The position numbers and the translations under genes are program-made. The notes beneath the pieces are model-generated. The model was given only the letters and a program-made list of their open reading frames with translations, had not been told where the DNA came from and made no database searches. A stretch of DNA of 64,000 nucleotides from Sulfuricurvum sp. (GTDB lineage Bacteria; Campylobacterota; Campylobacteria; Campylobacterales; Sulfurimonadaceae): positions 17,455 through 81,454 of the forward strand of contig NZ_JAQTYM010000003.1 of the NCBI RefSeq assembly GCF_028688295.1, given 5' to 3'. Positions within the stretch are counted from its first letter, which is position 1, and each line of letters starts with the position of its first letter. Shown here in pieces: positions 43,143 to 52,403 of the stretch.

Positions 43143-43203
43143 TGGATTCCCGATCAGGTCGGGAACCTCGTAGAGGTACTTGTGCCCTTTAGGTATGACG
43201 CAG
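43143..43203. repeat. Palindromic intergenic element between convergent genes
   Basis: TTCCCGA (43147-43153), a five-base loop and TCGGGAA (43159-43165) form a seven-pair GC-rich stem flanked by TGGA and, further on, TATGACG. A second small palindrome CCTC-GTA-GAGG follows. The form TGGATTCCCGATCAGGTCGGGAA is like dispersed REP-type units that occur between genes in many proteobacteria. Only one copy is in this window, so dispersion cannot be tested here. It may also end transcripts of the MNT remnant and sppA. Confidence 0.5.
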
Positions 43204-43207
43204 AAAA

Positions 43208-44080
43208 TTATTTCAATGTAACAGGTGGAAAATACATATGAGCTAAACTGGCTCCCTCTGCCGCGAACCGTTTGAAAAATTTATCCATCGGGTCTTCTTT
43301 ATTCCACACCGGATCGGTTACTTTACTGAGAACTTCGACCCGTTTTTTCGCGTCGTACTCGACACCGATGCTATCGACCAACCCCACTTTTTTCGCCTGA
43401 GCGGCGGTAAAGATATGAGCGTTAGCGTATTCGGTGCTTTGGTTTAGATCGAGGTGGCGTGCACGTGCGACATCGCCTACGAAGAGATCATAGGTTCCGT
43501 TAATCACTTTCTCTAATTCGGCACGCTCAATGTTACTCCATTGACGTTCCATGGTTCCTACTTGTTTATACTCTCCGGCATGGACGACTTGTGTTTTTAC
43601 CCCTACTTTTTCCATTAGACCTGATACGTCTGCCCCTTCGATAATGACACCGATGGAGCCGATCATACTCCCTGGATTGGCGATGATCTCATTTCCCCAA
43701 ATCGCGGAGTAGTATCCGCCGCTTGCCATGATCCCTGCCGCATAAACAACCGTTGGTTTTTTTTCACTGAGTCGTTTGATGGCGTAAGCGATCTCAACAG
43801 AGGGGGCAACGGCTCCGCCGGGGGAGTCGATACTGAACAATACCCCTTTTACATCGTCGTTTTCACTTGCTTCATCGATCTGCTCAACGATAGGAGTTGC
43901 ATCTAAAATTGGTCCTGTGAGGGCGATCTTTTGGAGATTATGGGGGGTGATTCCCTCATCACTAGAGGGGAGAATGAGCCAAAGGACAAAGAGGACCAAA
44001 ACGGTTGCTTTGAAATGCCCTTGGATAAATCGTAGTCCGGTAGCCATGCAGCTACCGATTTTTTTAACAAATTCCATCAT
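43208..44080 (-). CDS. sppA: Signal peptide peptidase SppA (short form)
   Basis: 290 residues, the single-domain 36K type. One N-terminal membrane anchor (about 25-41), then the protease core: SIDSPGGAVAPSVEIAYAI, VYAAGIMASGGYYSA with the nucleophile Ser, and the general-base Lys in EYKQVGTMERQWS. Degrades cleaved signal peptides in the membrane. The start is the ATG pair at 44080/44077, which overlaps the stop of the upstream amidohydrolase and uses a GGAG inside that gene. Confidence 0.94.
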   Translation of the reverse strand: MMEFVKKIGSCMATGLRFIQGHFKATVLVLFVLWLILPSSDEGITPHNLQKIALTGPILDATPIVEQIDEASENDDVKGVLFSIDSPGGAVAPSVEIAYAIKRLSEKKPTVVYAAGIMASGGYYSAIWGNEIIANPGSMIGSIGVIIEGADVSGLMEKVGVKTQVVHAGEYKQVGTMERQWSNIERAELEKVINGTYDLFVGDVARARHLDLNQSTEYANAHIFTAAQAKKVGLVDSIGVEYDAKKRVEVLSKVTDPVWNKEDPMDKFFKRFAAEGASLAHMYFPPVTLK

Positions 44081-45288
44081 TGTATTTTATCTCCATTGAT
44101 ATAGATCGATTCGATGGTATGCGGCTGAGTAATCAAATGGATCGGCAGTTGATCATTGATTGGATAGCTGACCCGCATCACCAGAAAATCGGCATCGAAA
44201 GTTGTAGCGATTTTACCACAATTGAGTTGCAATGCTTCTGCCGCATGGGCGGTGACGCTTTGCCATAGTTGTTGTGCGAGGCTTAGTAAATCCTCATTTG
44301 GGTGGATAAAGAGGGCAATTTTCATCTCTTCGAAGAGATCGAGGGCATAGTTGGAACTTAGTCCGTCGGTGCCGCAAACATAACGGATGGTGTTCTCTTC
44401 TAGAGATTTCAAATCGAGTACCCCGTTGCCCAGTAGGCGGTTGGAGATAGGACAATGGATAATTGTGTGATTTCCCTGGGCGATCAGGGAAAGCTCTTTA
44501 TCCGAGGTTTGAACCGCGTGGGTAAAGAGGGTGGGAATGTCACGAAAATAGCTCAAAAATTCCTCCGCCGTATTGGCGGCTTGAGTCTGTTTGAGAAAGT
44601 TTTGGAAAAACGGTGCAAAGGCTCCGTTATTGCTATCGAGCCATTCACGTTCAGCAGGACTTTCGAGTAAATGAGCCGTAACACGAAGATGTTTTTCGCG
44701 AGCATATTTAAGCGCTTTTTGGATCAAGATACGATGAACGGAGTAGGGAGAATGGATAGCCATAGAGGGGTAAAAACCATCACGTTTTAGCTCTTGGGAG
44801 GCAAAAAGACGCTCTTGAAAATTGCCATACAGGGCATCTGCCATCATAGGGTCGGAGCCGATAAGTTCGTTGAAAAAGACAACCTTTTGAGGTGCTTTAA
44901 AACACGGTTCCAAATCAAATCCATACGAACTAACGGCACCGAATGCGGTGATACCGTTGGTGAGCATGGTTTTGATCGCTTTCGATGTACACGTCTCATC
45001 ACACTCATTGATTAGCTCATCGCGCGCGGTGATAACACTAGATAACCAAGGCATAAACTCACCGTATGTGAGTGTGGAGAGGTTGGCACTGAACTCCAAA
45101 TGGACATGAGAATTAATAAGTCCCGGAACCAAAACGGAACCTTCGCCTAACTCAGTACATTGCTCGCCGTAACGAGAACGCAGTTCATCATTCGGGGAAA
45201 CCTCGATAATGGTTTGTTCATATACGATACCGTGATCACGAAGGATCACTCCGTTGGAAAAAAGTGTGTCACAGAGGAGGATTTGCAC
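44077..45288 (-). CDS. Aminodeoxyfutalosine deaminase-like amidohydrolase
   Basis: 403 residues with a GTG start. Amidohydrolase superfamily motifs: VPGLINSHVHLEF (metal HxH), MAIHSPYSVHR, RVTAHLLESPAE (His), LFTHAVQ (His) and CGTDGLSSN (metal Asp). The family in Campylobacterota deaminates 6-aminodeoxyfutalosine in the alternative menaquinone pathway, and its placement next to sppA matches what I recall in Campylobacter jejuni. Other cytosine- or guanine-deaminase-like activities cannot be excluded from sequence alone. Divergent from aroQ. Confidence 0.87.
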   Translation of the reverse strand: MQILLCDTLFSNGVILRDHGIVYEQTIIEVSPNDELRSRYGEQCTELGEGSVLVPGLINSHVHLEFSANLSTLTYGEFMPWLSSVITARDELINECDETCTSKAIKTMLTNGITAFGAVSSYGFDLEPCFKAPQKVVFFNELIGSDPMMADALYGNFQERLFASQELKRDGFYPSMAIHSPYSVHRILIQKALKYAREKHLRVTAHLLESPAEREWLDSNNGAFAPFFQNFLKQTQAANTAEEFLSYFRDIPTLFTHAVQTSDKELSLIAQGNHTIIHCPISNRLLGNGVLDLKSLEENTIRYVCGTDGLSSNYALDLFEEMKIALFIHPNEDLLSLAQQLWQSVTAHAAEALQLNCGKIATTFDADFLVMRVSYPINDQLPIHLITQPHTIESIYINGDKIQ

Positions 45289-45321
45289 AAGAGATCTTTC
45301 ATACTGATTTTAAAAAGATAA

Positions 45322-45327
45322 AGTATA
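45322..45327 (-). promoter_or_regulatory. -10 element for the amidohydrolase-sppA operon
   Basis: TATACT on the minus strand, about 34 bases before the GTG start, in the 161-base divergent gap with aroQ. The same gap holds a short palindrome TCCCT-TTAT-AGGGA at 45346-45359. Confidence 0.4.
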
Positions 45328-45394
45328 GCGCAATGAGGAATAATCTCCCTTTATAGGGAATGAGTTGAGACAAGATTTAAGCGATTTAGTTCCT

Positions 45395-45417
45395 TATAAT
45401 ATAGAACCCCTTATAAT
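45395..45417 (+). promoter_or_regulatory. Tandem -10 boxes upstream of aroQ
   Basis: Two perfect TATAAT boxes at 45395-45400 and 45412-45417, each within a CTTATAAT direct repeat 17 bp apart. They could give two starts for the long aroQ-folK-flhF-flhG-fliA-fliM-fliY run. No sigma-28 or sigma-54 promoter motif is seen here. Confidence 0.5.
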
Positions 45418-45449
45418 CTATCCTTAAAATACCAATCAAGGTTTAATCA

Positions 45450-45938
45450 ATGAAAATAGTCGTTATCCAAGGGCCAAACCTCAATATGCTGGGAGTTCGT
45501 GAACAACAAGTATACGGACCGATGCGTTTAGAGCAAATCCATGCACAGATGAAAGAGGTCGCAACCCAAAACGGGATCGATATCGAGTTTTATCAAAGCA
45601 ATCTAGAGGGTGAGATCGTTGATCGTATCCAAGAGTGTTACGGCGATGCGGACGGGATCATCATTAACCCTGCTGCCTATACCCACACCTCTATCGCGAT
45701 TCGCGATGCGATCAGTGCAGTGAACCTTCCGACGATTGAAGTTCATATCAGCAACATCTACCGCCGTGAAGAGTTTCGCCAAAAAAGTATGACGGCTCCG
45801 GTATGTACCTCTTCGGTGATCGGTTTTGGACCGTTTGGCTACCACTTGGCAATGGTGGGGATGATGCAAATCCTCAGTGAGATCAATGCGATGCGTCAAG
45901 CGCAAGCAGGAGCACAACAAGGTGCAGAAGAAGAGTAA
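45450..45938 (+). CDS. aroQ: 3-dehydroquinate dehydratase, type II
   Basis: 162 residues. [49 protein letters not shown] and [15 protein letters not shown] are all canonical AroQ segments, including the catalytic Tyr/Arg loop and His. Dehydrates 3-dehydroquinate in the shikimate pathway. A short Gln/Ala/Glu-rich tail follows. TAATG overlap with folK. Confidence 0.96.
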   Translation: MKIVVIQGPNLNMLGVREQQVYGPMRLEQIHAQMKEVATQNGIDIEFYQSNLEGEIVDRIQECYGDADGIIINPAAYTHTSIAIRDAISAVNLPTIEVHISNIYRREEFRQKSMTAPVCTSSVIGFGPFGYHLAMVGMMQILSEINAMRQAQAGAQQGAEEE

Positions 45939-46423
45939 TGGCGCTGCGTCGTAAACTGGACGAGAGACATAGTGTTTATGTCGATCGTTATTTCCCAAAA
46001 ACACTCTCTAAAGCTGATGGGTATCGTTACCGCGTTGTTTTAGGGGTTGGGGGAAACATCGGGGATACGCGTCGTCGAATGAATCATCTTTGGCACTATT
46101 TGGGGAGATTACCGCAGATATGTAGAATCCGAAGCGGGGTGATACTGCGAAATCCCCCTTTTGGGTATCTGGATCAAGGTGATTTCGACAACACAGTGAT
46201 CGAGATCGGAACCTCATTGGAACCAAGAACATTGTTGCGGTTGATTTGGCGGATTGAAAAGCGTTTTGGGCGGTGTCGCAGTTTTGCGAATGCGCCGAGG
46301 ACGTTGGATTTGGATATACTATTCTTTGCAAATCGTAACGTTCGAACCAAAGAATTGTCTATCCCTCATCCTCATTGGAATGAGCGTCTTAGTGTGACGA
46401 TTCCGTTAGAAAGTTTGGCTTGA
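45938..46423 (+). CDS. folK: 2-amino-4-hydroxy-6-hydroxymethyldihydropteridine pyrophosphokinase
   Basis: 161 residues. GVGGNIGDTRRRMNHL, LRNPPFGYLDQGDFDNTVIEI and RTLDLDILFF with SIPHPHWNERLSV are FolK signatures. Transfers pyrophosphate to 6-hydroxymethyl-dihydropterin, the product of FolB (12111). It has an N-terminal extension of about 25 residues compared with minimal FolK. Next gene is flhF after 19 bases, an arrangement I recall in Campylobacter. Confidence 0.92.
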   Translation: MALRRKLDERHSVYVDRYFPKTLSKADGYRYRVVLGVGGNIGDTRRRMNHLWHYLGRLPQICRIRSGVILRNPPFGYLDQGDFDNTVIEIGTSLEPRTLLRLIWRIEKRFGRCRSFANAPRTLDLDILFFANRNVRTKELSIPHPHWNERLSVTIPLESLA

Positions 46424-46442
46424 GAGAGCATACGGAGATATA

Positions 46443-47711
46443 ATGAAAATCTTGACATTTAGCGGTGCCACCCCTGCTGAAGCGCTGAAAAAGGCGCAAT
46501 TAGAGGTCGGTGAAGAGGCGATGCTGATCGAGACACGCGAAGTCCAGAAAAAATCATTGGGCAAAAGTGCTTTGTATGAGATTGTTGTAGGGATTGAAGA
46601 GAATGCTATGCCAGTCTCTAAACCAAAGCCAAAAAACAACGAACCGTTTATGAAACAACGCCCTTTGGCACAAAAAAGCAGTGATGTTCTTTATAATATT
46701 TCTGAAGCGGCAAAACAAATTTCTAAAATTGCTGAAGTGACCGAAACAGATCGACCGACACGACAAACCCCTCCCGCTGAGAGTGAAGATTTAAAACGGA
46801 TCAAAGAGGAAATTGAAAAACTAGGCGATAAAGTTAAACTGATCCAAAATATGTTTTGGGATGAAAAATCTCCGAAAACATCAGCTCCTATTCCTCCTGA
46901 ATTTGCTGAAATTTATCGTCTTGCTCTCCAAAGTGGTATGGATCAAAGTCATCTTGATGAGATTATGCAGTTGACGTTGGAGCACATGCCCTCTAAAATG
47001 AGAGAAAGTTCAGAGACCGTTAAGCGCTATTTTCAAGTATTGATGCGAAAAATGATTCCGGTACGCCTCGAAACAGCTCCAAAATTGGGGAGTAAAAAAG
47101 TGATTATGCTCGTCGGCCCTACGGGAGTCGGAAAAACAACTTCTATTGCAAAACTTGCTGCGCGCTTTTCGTATTTGCTCGATAAAAAATATAAGGTGGG
47201 ATTGGTCGTTCTCGATACCTATCGTATCGGAGCAGTAGAGCAGTTGATGCAGTATGCGCGGATGATGAAATTAGGGATTGAGACGGTGGTTGATCCGCCG
47301 GAGTTTTCGAGTGCACTGAATGCTCTGCGTTACAGTGATTATATTTTGATTGATACTATGGGTTCCTCTCCGTACGACAAAGGAAAGATTGAAAAAATCT
47401 ATGAGTGTCTGCGTGGTAACGATACGGAGTATAGCGTCGATGTCGTTTTGGTGATGCCAAGTTCGATCAAATACGAAGATCTTAAAGCGACGTATGACAA
47501 TTTCGCTCCTCTAGGGATCGATACGATGATGTTTACTAAACTAGATGAAACTCGGGGGTTTGGAAATCTTTTTTCACTTGTTTATGAGACGAAAGTTCCT
47601 ATCAGCTATTTTTCGGTTGGCCAAGAGGTTCCCGAAGATTTAGTGGTGGCTACCAGTGACTTTTTGGTGGAATGTCTGATGAACGGTTTTGGAAAAAGTG
47701 AGCAAAAATGA
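46443..47711 (+). CDS. flhF: Flagellar SRP-type GTPase FlhF
   Basis: 422 residues. N-terminal B domain with FSGATPAEALKKAQLEVGEEAMLIETREV, a linker, and the NG domain: GPTGVGKTTSIAKLAARF (G1), LDTYRIGAVEQL, DTMGSSP and TKLDETR. FlhF sets the polar site and, with FlhG, the number of flagella. It shares the SRP GTPase fold with Ffh (62401). GGAG lies four bases before the ATG; overlaps flhG by four bases. Confidence 0.96.
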   Translation: MKILTFSGATPAEALKKAQLEVGEEAMLIETREVQKKSLGKSALYEIVVGIEENAMPVSKPKPKNNEPFMKQRPLAQKSSDVLYNISEAAKQISKIAEVTETDRPTRQTPPAESEDLKRIKEEIEKLGDKVKLIQNMFWDEKSPKTSAPIPPEFAEIYRLALQSGMDQSHLDEIMQLTLEHMPSKMRESSETVKRYFQVLMRKMIPVRLETAPKLGSKKVIMLVGPTGVGKTTSIAKLAARFSYLLDKKYKVGLVVLDTYRIGAVEQLMQYARMMKLGIETVVDPPEFSSALNALRYSDYILIDTMGSSPYDKGKIEKIYECLRGNDTEYSVDVVLVMPSSIKYEDLKATYDNFAPLGIDTMMFTKLDETRGFGNLFSLVYETKVPISYFSVGQEVPEDLVVATSDFLVECLMNGFGKSEQK

Positions 47712-48580
47712 GTCACCAAGCCTCTAAACTCGAAGCATTGGTCAACCAAAATCGAAATATGAGCGCTAAAAAAACGCGGTTCATCGCCATTACAAGTGGG
47801 AAAGGGGGCGTTGGTAAGAGTACCATAAGCTCCAATATGGCATATCTTATGGCGAAGTATGGGCTTAAGGTAGGCATCTTTGACGCCGATATCGGCCTTG
47901 CTAATTTGGACGTCATGTTCAACGTAAAAATTCACAAAAATATTTTACACGTGCTCAAAGGGGAAGCAAGAGTAGAAGATATTTTGATACCGATTGAGAA
48001 AAATCTCGTCCTTATCCCCGGCGAGAGCGGTGAAGAAATTTTTAAATACGCATCAGGCGGATTATTCGAGCGGTTTATGGAGCAAGCGAATGTTCTGGAT
48101 GATTTGGATGTGATGATTATTGACACAGGTGCGGGAATCGGGGAACATATTCAGCTTTTTTTGCGCGCATGTGATGATGTGATCGTTGTTACCGTCCCTG
48201 ATCCGGCGGCGATTACCGATGCTTATGCAACAATTAAGATTACCGCAAGATTACGTAATGAGATTAATGTTATTATGAACCAAGTACGATCATCAAAAGA
48301 GGCTGAAGGATTGTTTGAAAAAATTCATAAAGTGGCACAAGCGAATATCGGTGGCGGATTAATACTTAATTATCTCGGACAAATTACCAGTGACACCAAA
48401 ATTTCAAACTGTATCAAAAAAAGGGCATTATTTACACGTGAGTATCCGACGGCTACCCCGACAACGGAATTAGAGCAGATTGTTAAGCGTATCGCAAAAA
48501 AACTGGAACGCAATGTGCTAGTAGATCCCAAAGAGAGCGGGTTAGGCGGACTGTTTAAACGTTTGATGGAACATTTTTAA
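47708..48580 (+). CDS. flhG: Flagellar number regulator FlhG (MinD-like ATPase)
   Basis: 290 residues. Deviant Walker A ITSGKGGVGKSTISSNMAY, then FDADIGLANLDVMF and IIDTGAGIGEH typical of MinD/FlhG ATPases. C-terminal amphipathic tail ends GLGGLFKRLMEHF, a possible membrane-targeting sequence. FlhG limits flagellar number by acting on FlhF and affects division site placement in Campylobacter. Overlaps flhF by ATGA. Confidence 0.95.
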   Translation: MSHQASKLEALVNQNRNMSAKKTRFIAITSGKGGVGKSTISSNMAYLMAKYGLKVGIFDADIGLANLDVMFNVKIHKNILHVLKGEARVEDILIPIEKNLVLIPGESGEEIFKYASGGLFERFMEQANVLDDLDVMIIDTGAGIGEHIQLFLRACDDVIVVTVPDPAAITDAYATIKITARLRNEINVIMNQVRSSKEAEGLFEKIHKVAQANIGGGLILNYLGQITSDTKISNCIKKRALFTREYPTATPTTELEQIVKRIAKKLERNVLVDPKESGLGGLFKRLMEHF

Positions 48581-48651
48581 CTCAATAATTAAACCAATAC
48601 GGCGCTAAGTCAGTTTGGTATTTAAGTACTAAAAGAGAAGGGTAAAAAGAT

Positions 48652-48975
48652 ATGCGGGGCTCAAATTTTGTCTCATTTTTAACGGTACAAGGTTTTTTCA
48701 TCGGTATCGTTTTTGGGATATTAAAAGCGAGTTCTGCGGAAAGTTTTTTAGGCTTTGTTCTTCTTATAACGGTCTTTTTTTATCTTTTTTCCCATTTGTG
48801 TGTTGGATTTTTTTTCCAAACATTGGGAGTTAAGTCGAACTCTTTTCCCAAAGCTTCACATGAACATAATCTGGATTTTTTTGTTCGTGAGATTAATAAG
48901 CGGGAACAATTTATCGATGCTTTTTATACCCATAAGGCAGATTTATTAGATGATAATGGGCGGAGACCAGAATGA
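48652..48975 (+). CDS. Small membrane protein between flhG and fliA
   Basis: 107 residues with two hydrophobic helices at about 5-22 and 33-58 and a charged cytoplasmic tail (HEHNLDFFVREINKREQFIDAFY). No family is recognised, but a small hypothetical gene occupies the same position in Campylobacter jejuni by my recollection. GGG-type ribosome site is present about nine bases upstream. Overlap of four bases with fliA implies co-translation and a possible link with flagellar assembly. Confidence 0.7.
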   Translation: MRGSNFVSFLTVQGFFIGIVFGILKASSAESFLGFVLLITVFFYLFSHLCVGFFFQTLGVKSNSFPKASHEHNLDFFVREINKREQFIDAFYTHKADLLDDNGRRPE

Positions 48976-49664
48976 GCGGCGCAAATGTTTATTCTCAGGA
49001 ATTAAAACATCGTGAAGATCAACTCGCCTTGCAGTATCTTCCTGCGGTCAAAGCGATGTCGTTTCGTCTAAAAGAGCGTCTTCCAAGTTCAATTGATTAC
49101 ATGGATTTGTGCGCGATCGGAACCGAGGAATTGGTGAAATTGGCACGTCGTTATGACGAAGCTCAGAATGATTCTTTTTGGGGATATGCGAAGACGCGTG
49201 TGTATGGCGCAATGCTCGATTATCTCCGTTCACTTGATACAGTAAGCCGTTCGAGTCGGAGATTGATCAAAGAGATTGACAGCGCAATCGAAATTTACAT
49301 GGCGGAACACGATGATGAACCGAGTGATGATGAACTCGCAGTTATTTTGGGAATTGAAGTCGAAAAAATTCATGATGCGCGGATTGCTTCGGATATTTAC
49401 ACGGTAATGCCGTTGGATGACCAGTTAGGGACTCCAGAGGAGAGCGGTATGCTTGAGAGAATAGAGCATGAAGATTTGGTTGAAGCCATCCAAAAGGTTT
49501 TGATGAGCTTTGAAGAGCGGGAACAAATCATTATTCAGCTCTACTATTTTGAGGAACTAACGCTAAAAGAGATTAGCGAAATCGTTAACATCACAGAATC
49601 ACGTATTTCACAAATTCACAAATCGGTCATCAGGCGGATTAAAGATGCAGTAGGAGGGCAATAA
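48972..49664 (+). CDS. fliA: Flagellar sigma factor sigma-28
   Basis: 230 residues. Region 2 (LPAVKAMSFRLKERLPSSIDYMDLCAIGTEEL, FWGYAKTRVYGAMLDYLRSLD), region 3 and region 4 (LMSFEEREQIIIQLYYFEELTLKEISEI, ITESRISQIHKSVIRRI) match FliA. Directs RNA polymerase to late flagellar promoters and is normally held by FlgM. Located between the small membrane gene and fliM; TAATG overlap with fliM. Confidence 0.96.
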   Translation: MSGANVYSQELKHREDQLALQYLPAVKAMSFRLKERLPSSIDYMDLCAIGTEELVKLARRYDEAQNDSFWGYAKTRVYGAMLDYLRSLDTVSRSSRRLIKEIDSAIEIYMAEHDDEPSDDELAVILGIEVEKIHDARIASDIYTVMPLDDQLGTPEESGMLERIEHEDLVEAIQKVLMSFEEREQIIIQLYYFEELTLKEISEIVNITESRISQIHKSVIRRIKDAVGGQ

Positions 49665-50761
49665 TGGCTGATATTTTATCCCAAGAAGAGATTGATGCCC
49701 TTTTAGACGTTGTGGATGATGAGGGGGATAGTGCTCTAGAATCAGGAGATGACTCCCTCTTTTCACAACGTCAAATTACACTGTATGATTTTAAACGTCC
49801 AAACCGTGTATCCAAAGAGCAACTACGTGCTTTTCGAGGAATTCATGACAAGATGGCCCGTTCCATCGCCTCTCAGATTTCGGCGATTATGCGCTCCATC
49901 GTTGAGATACAGCTCCATTCGGTCGATCAGATGACCTATGGGGAATTCTTGATGTCACTTCCCAATCCGACCAGTTTTAACGTTTTTTCGATGAAGCCGT
50001 TAGAAGGAAACGGTGTTTTGGAGATCAATCCCTCTATTGCGTTTCCGATGTTGGATCGTATTTTGGGCGGAAAAGGTGAACCTTTCGAAGCCAATCGTGA
50101 ATTTTCGGATATTGAACTCTCTTTGTTCGAAACAATTTTACGGGTAATGATGGCGACACTTCGAGAAGCATGGGGCCCCGTGACCGATTTATACCCACAG
50201 GTAGAGTCAAAAGAGTCAAGCCCGAATGTTGTACAGATCGTTGCTCAAAATGAGATCGTTGTTATGGTCGTTATGGAGATCATTATTGGACACAGTTCGG
50301 GGATGATGAATATATGTTATCCTGTTATCGCATTGGAGCCGGTATTGCCGAAGCTTGCCAGTCGTGATTTGATGCTTAACGAAACCAGTGCGAAAAAAAG
50401 CCGTAATCAAGAGCTACAAGTCCTCCTAGGGGGAGCTCATGTGAATATTGAAGTCAATCTTGGTGAAGCGGAATTAAGCTTACATGAGTTACTGGAATTA
50501 GGTGAGGGCGATATAATACGGCTGAATATTCCGGCGGATGATGTGGTAAATGTAAGTGTTGATGGTAAAGAACGCTTCGTCGGTCATATGGGACTACGAC
50601 GATTTCGTAAGTCGATTCAAATTACCTCGATTATTGATACGGAAAAAGATGCAGTTAAGCGTGCGCTTAAAGAGTTTGAAACGAAACGTAAAGCACGTAT
50701 CAGCGGTGTAAAAGAGATGATTCGCGGGCCATTAGAAGATGAGGAGAATGATGATGAGTGA
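49664..50761 (+). CDS. fliM: Flagellar motor switch protein FliM
   Basis: 365 residues. N-terminal ADILSQEEIDALL is the CheY-P-binding peptide; a CheC-like middle domain (about 45-235) includes ARSIASQISAIMRSIVEI and LPNPTSFNVFSM; the C-terminal FliN-like domain is at 255-330. Sits in the cytoplasmic C-ring and reverses the motor. It ends with an acidic tail and overlaps fliY by eight bases. Confidence 0.96.
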   Translation: MADILSQEEIDALLDVVDDEGDSALESGDDSLFSQRQITLYDFKRPNRVSKEQLRAFRGIHDKMARSIASQISAIMRSIVEIQLHSVDQMTYGEFLMSLPNPTSFNVFSMKPLEGNGVLEINPSIAFPMLDRILGGKGEPFEANREFSDIELSLFETILRVMMATLREAWGPVTDLYPQVESKESSPNVVQIVAQNEIVVMVVMEIIIGHSSGMMNICYPVIALEPVLPKLASRDLMLNETSAKKSRNQELQVLLGGAHVNIEVNLGEAELSLHELLELGEGDIIRLNIPADDVVNVSVDGKERFVGHMGLRRFRKSIQITSIIDTEKDAVKRALKEFETKRKARISGVKEMIRGPLEDEENDDE

Positions 50762-51614
50762 TTTTGCAGGAGTATTTGCAAGCGAGGCAGTTGCCACGAT
50801 TGAGGGGTTAACGGGTCAGGCACCTTCTATTGCTCTTAAAGAAGCTGAAGATATCTCGATTGTCTCTAATGTTATCCCTCCCATCGCGTTAATCCACGTC
50901 AGTTTTAGCGGCGATGCCTCAGGAAAAGGGATCATAATGATGCCTCCTCAGCTCGCGACTGCATTGGGTGACATGATGCTCGGTGGTGATGGTGAGGGCA
51001 AAGACGATATGTCCGATGAAGATTTAGATGCGGCAAAAGAGATTGTTTCAAATATTGTTGGAGCTATGAGCACCACATTCTCTTCTCAAAAAGAGCTCCC
51101 TAAATTTACGATCAAACCTGAACGTGCAGAGTTTATCGCTGAAAATGGCGAGGTTAGTCTCGATGCGTTCAGCAAAATGTTTGTTTTTGCTTTCACCTTG
51201 GGCTCTATTAATTCTTTGATGATGTTCGCTATTGATGCTGGGATTAATACTGCTTTGAGTGGAAATAAATCTTCTGTAGCCCCTACGGCGACGGGGAGTA
51301 TTTTTGATGAACCCTCCATCGAACCGGCGGTAAAACTCGAAGAGGGTGAGATGAAAAATATCTCTCTCATTATGGATGTTAAACTTCCTGTTCGCGTCCG
51401 TATCGGAAAGAAAAAAATGCTCCTAAAAGATGTCCTTAGTATGGATATCGGATCGGTTATCGAACTTAACCAACTGGCGAATGATCCACTCGATATTTTA
51501 GTAGATGATCATGTGATTGCTCAGGGCGAAGTGGTGATCGTAGATGGGAATTTTGGTGTTCAAATTACCTCTATCGGAACCAAACGGGATCGTCTGAATA
51601 AACTCAAAGGGTAG
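50754..51614 (+). CDS. fliY: Flagellar motor switch protein FliY/FliN
   Basis: 286 residues from the ATG at 50754, seven bases after AGGAG; ATGs at 50739, 50748 and 50751 are too close to that site. A CheC/FliM-like N-terminal part (about 10-175, with ATALGDMMLGG) is followed by a FliN domain at about 205-280 (VKLPVRVRIGKKKMLLKDVL, LDILVDDHVIAQGEVV). FliY forms part of the C-ring with FliM and FliG. It ends three bases before the LOG-family gene. Confidence 0.94.
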   Translation: MSDFAGVFASEAVATIEGLTGQAPSIALKEAEDISIVSNVIPPIALIHVSFSGDASGKGIIMMPPQLATALGDMMLGGDGEGKDDMSDEDLDAAKEIVSNIVGAMSTTFSSQKELPKFTIKPERAEFIAENGEVSLDAFSKMFVFAFTLGSINSLMMFAIDAGINTALSGNKSSVAPTATGSIFDEPSIEPAVKLEEGEMKNISLIMDVKLPVRVRIGKKKMLLKDVLSMDIGSVIELNQLANDPLDILVDDHVIAQGEVVIVDGNFGVQITSIGTKRDRLNKLKG

Positions 51615-51617
51615 AAA

Positions 51618-52403
51618 GTGCCACATCGACGAGGGAAAAAGAAAGAGTACCAAAGTAATCGTTACGTAAAAGACATAAAGTCAGCGGATGTTTGGAGTGT
51701 CTTTAAGATTATTGCCGACTTTGTACAGGGGTTTGATGAATTAGGAGACCTTGGTCCATCGGTAACGATTTTCGGAAGTGCACGGTTGGATGAAAATCAC
51801 CCTTATTATAAGCAAGCTACGGAATTGGCAAGTATGCTTGGAGAACGGGGATACAACATCATAACCGGCGGTGGCCCCGGAGTGATGGAAGCGGCTAATC
51901 GCGGAGCGTATGATCATGAAAATGTTGAATCTATTGGGCTTAATATTGAACTTCCAGAAGAGCAGCAACCCAATCCATACATTACCAAAGGGAGAAGCTT
52001 CGATTACTTTTTCTCTCGTAAAGTGATGCTTGTCAAATATTCAATGGCATACGTCATTTTTCCAGGAGGGTTTGGAACGCTTGATGAGATGTTTGAAGCA
52101 TTGACGTTGATACAAACCCGAAAAGTTTGGGGAGTGCGTTTATTTGTTATCGGAACAGACTTTTACGCGCCATTAATGCAGTTTATTAACGATAAAATGC
52201 TTGCTGAGGGGATGATTGAACCCAAAGATGTGCGTTTAATAACGCTGACGGATGATTTGGCTTTTGTGGTTCAAGAGATTGAAAAATCACTGGTTGCACA
52301 AATGGCAACCTTGGAAAAAGAAGGTTTGGACGATACAAAGTATTACAAAGTTCTTTCTTCGTATTTTGATAATAGACCAATATGTGATGGGAGCCCTATT
52401 TAA
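51618..52403 (+). CDS. LOG-family (TIGR00730) Rossmann-fold protein
   Basis: 261 residues with GTG start. GSARLDENHPYY, IITGGGPGVMEAANRGAY and PGGFGTLDEMFEALTLIQT are the LOG/YgdH signatures (PGGxGTxxE). Members are nucleotide monophosphate phosphoribohydrolases, of the 5'-ribonucleotide or cytokinin-activating type. No link to flagella is known; it is simply co-directional. Its stop overlaps the mnmA ATG by one base. Confidence 0.92.
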   Translation: MPHRRGKKKEYQSNRYVKDIKSADVWSVFKIIADFVQGFDELGDLGPSVTIFGSARLDENHPYYKQATELASMLGERGYNIITGGGPGVMEAANRGAYDHENVESIGLNIELPEEQQPNPYITKGRSFDYFFSRKVMLVKYSMAYVIFPGGFGTLDEMFEALTLIQTRKVWGVRLFVIGTDFYAPLMQFINDKMLAEGMIEPKDVRLITLTDDLAFVVQEIEKSLVAQMATLEKEGLDDTKYYKVLSSYFDNRPICDGSPI

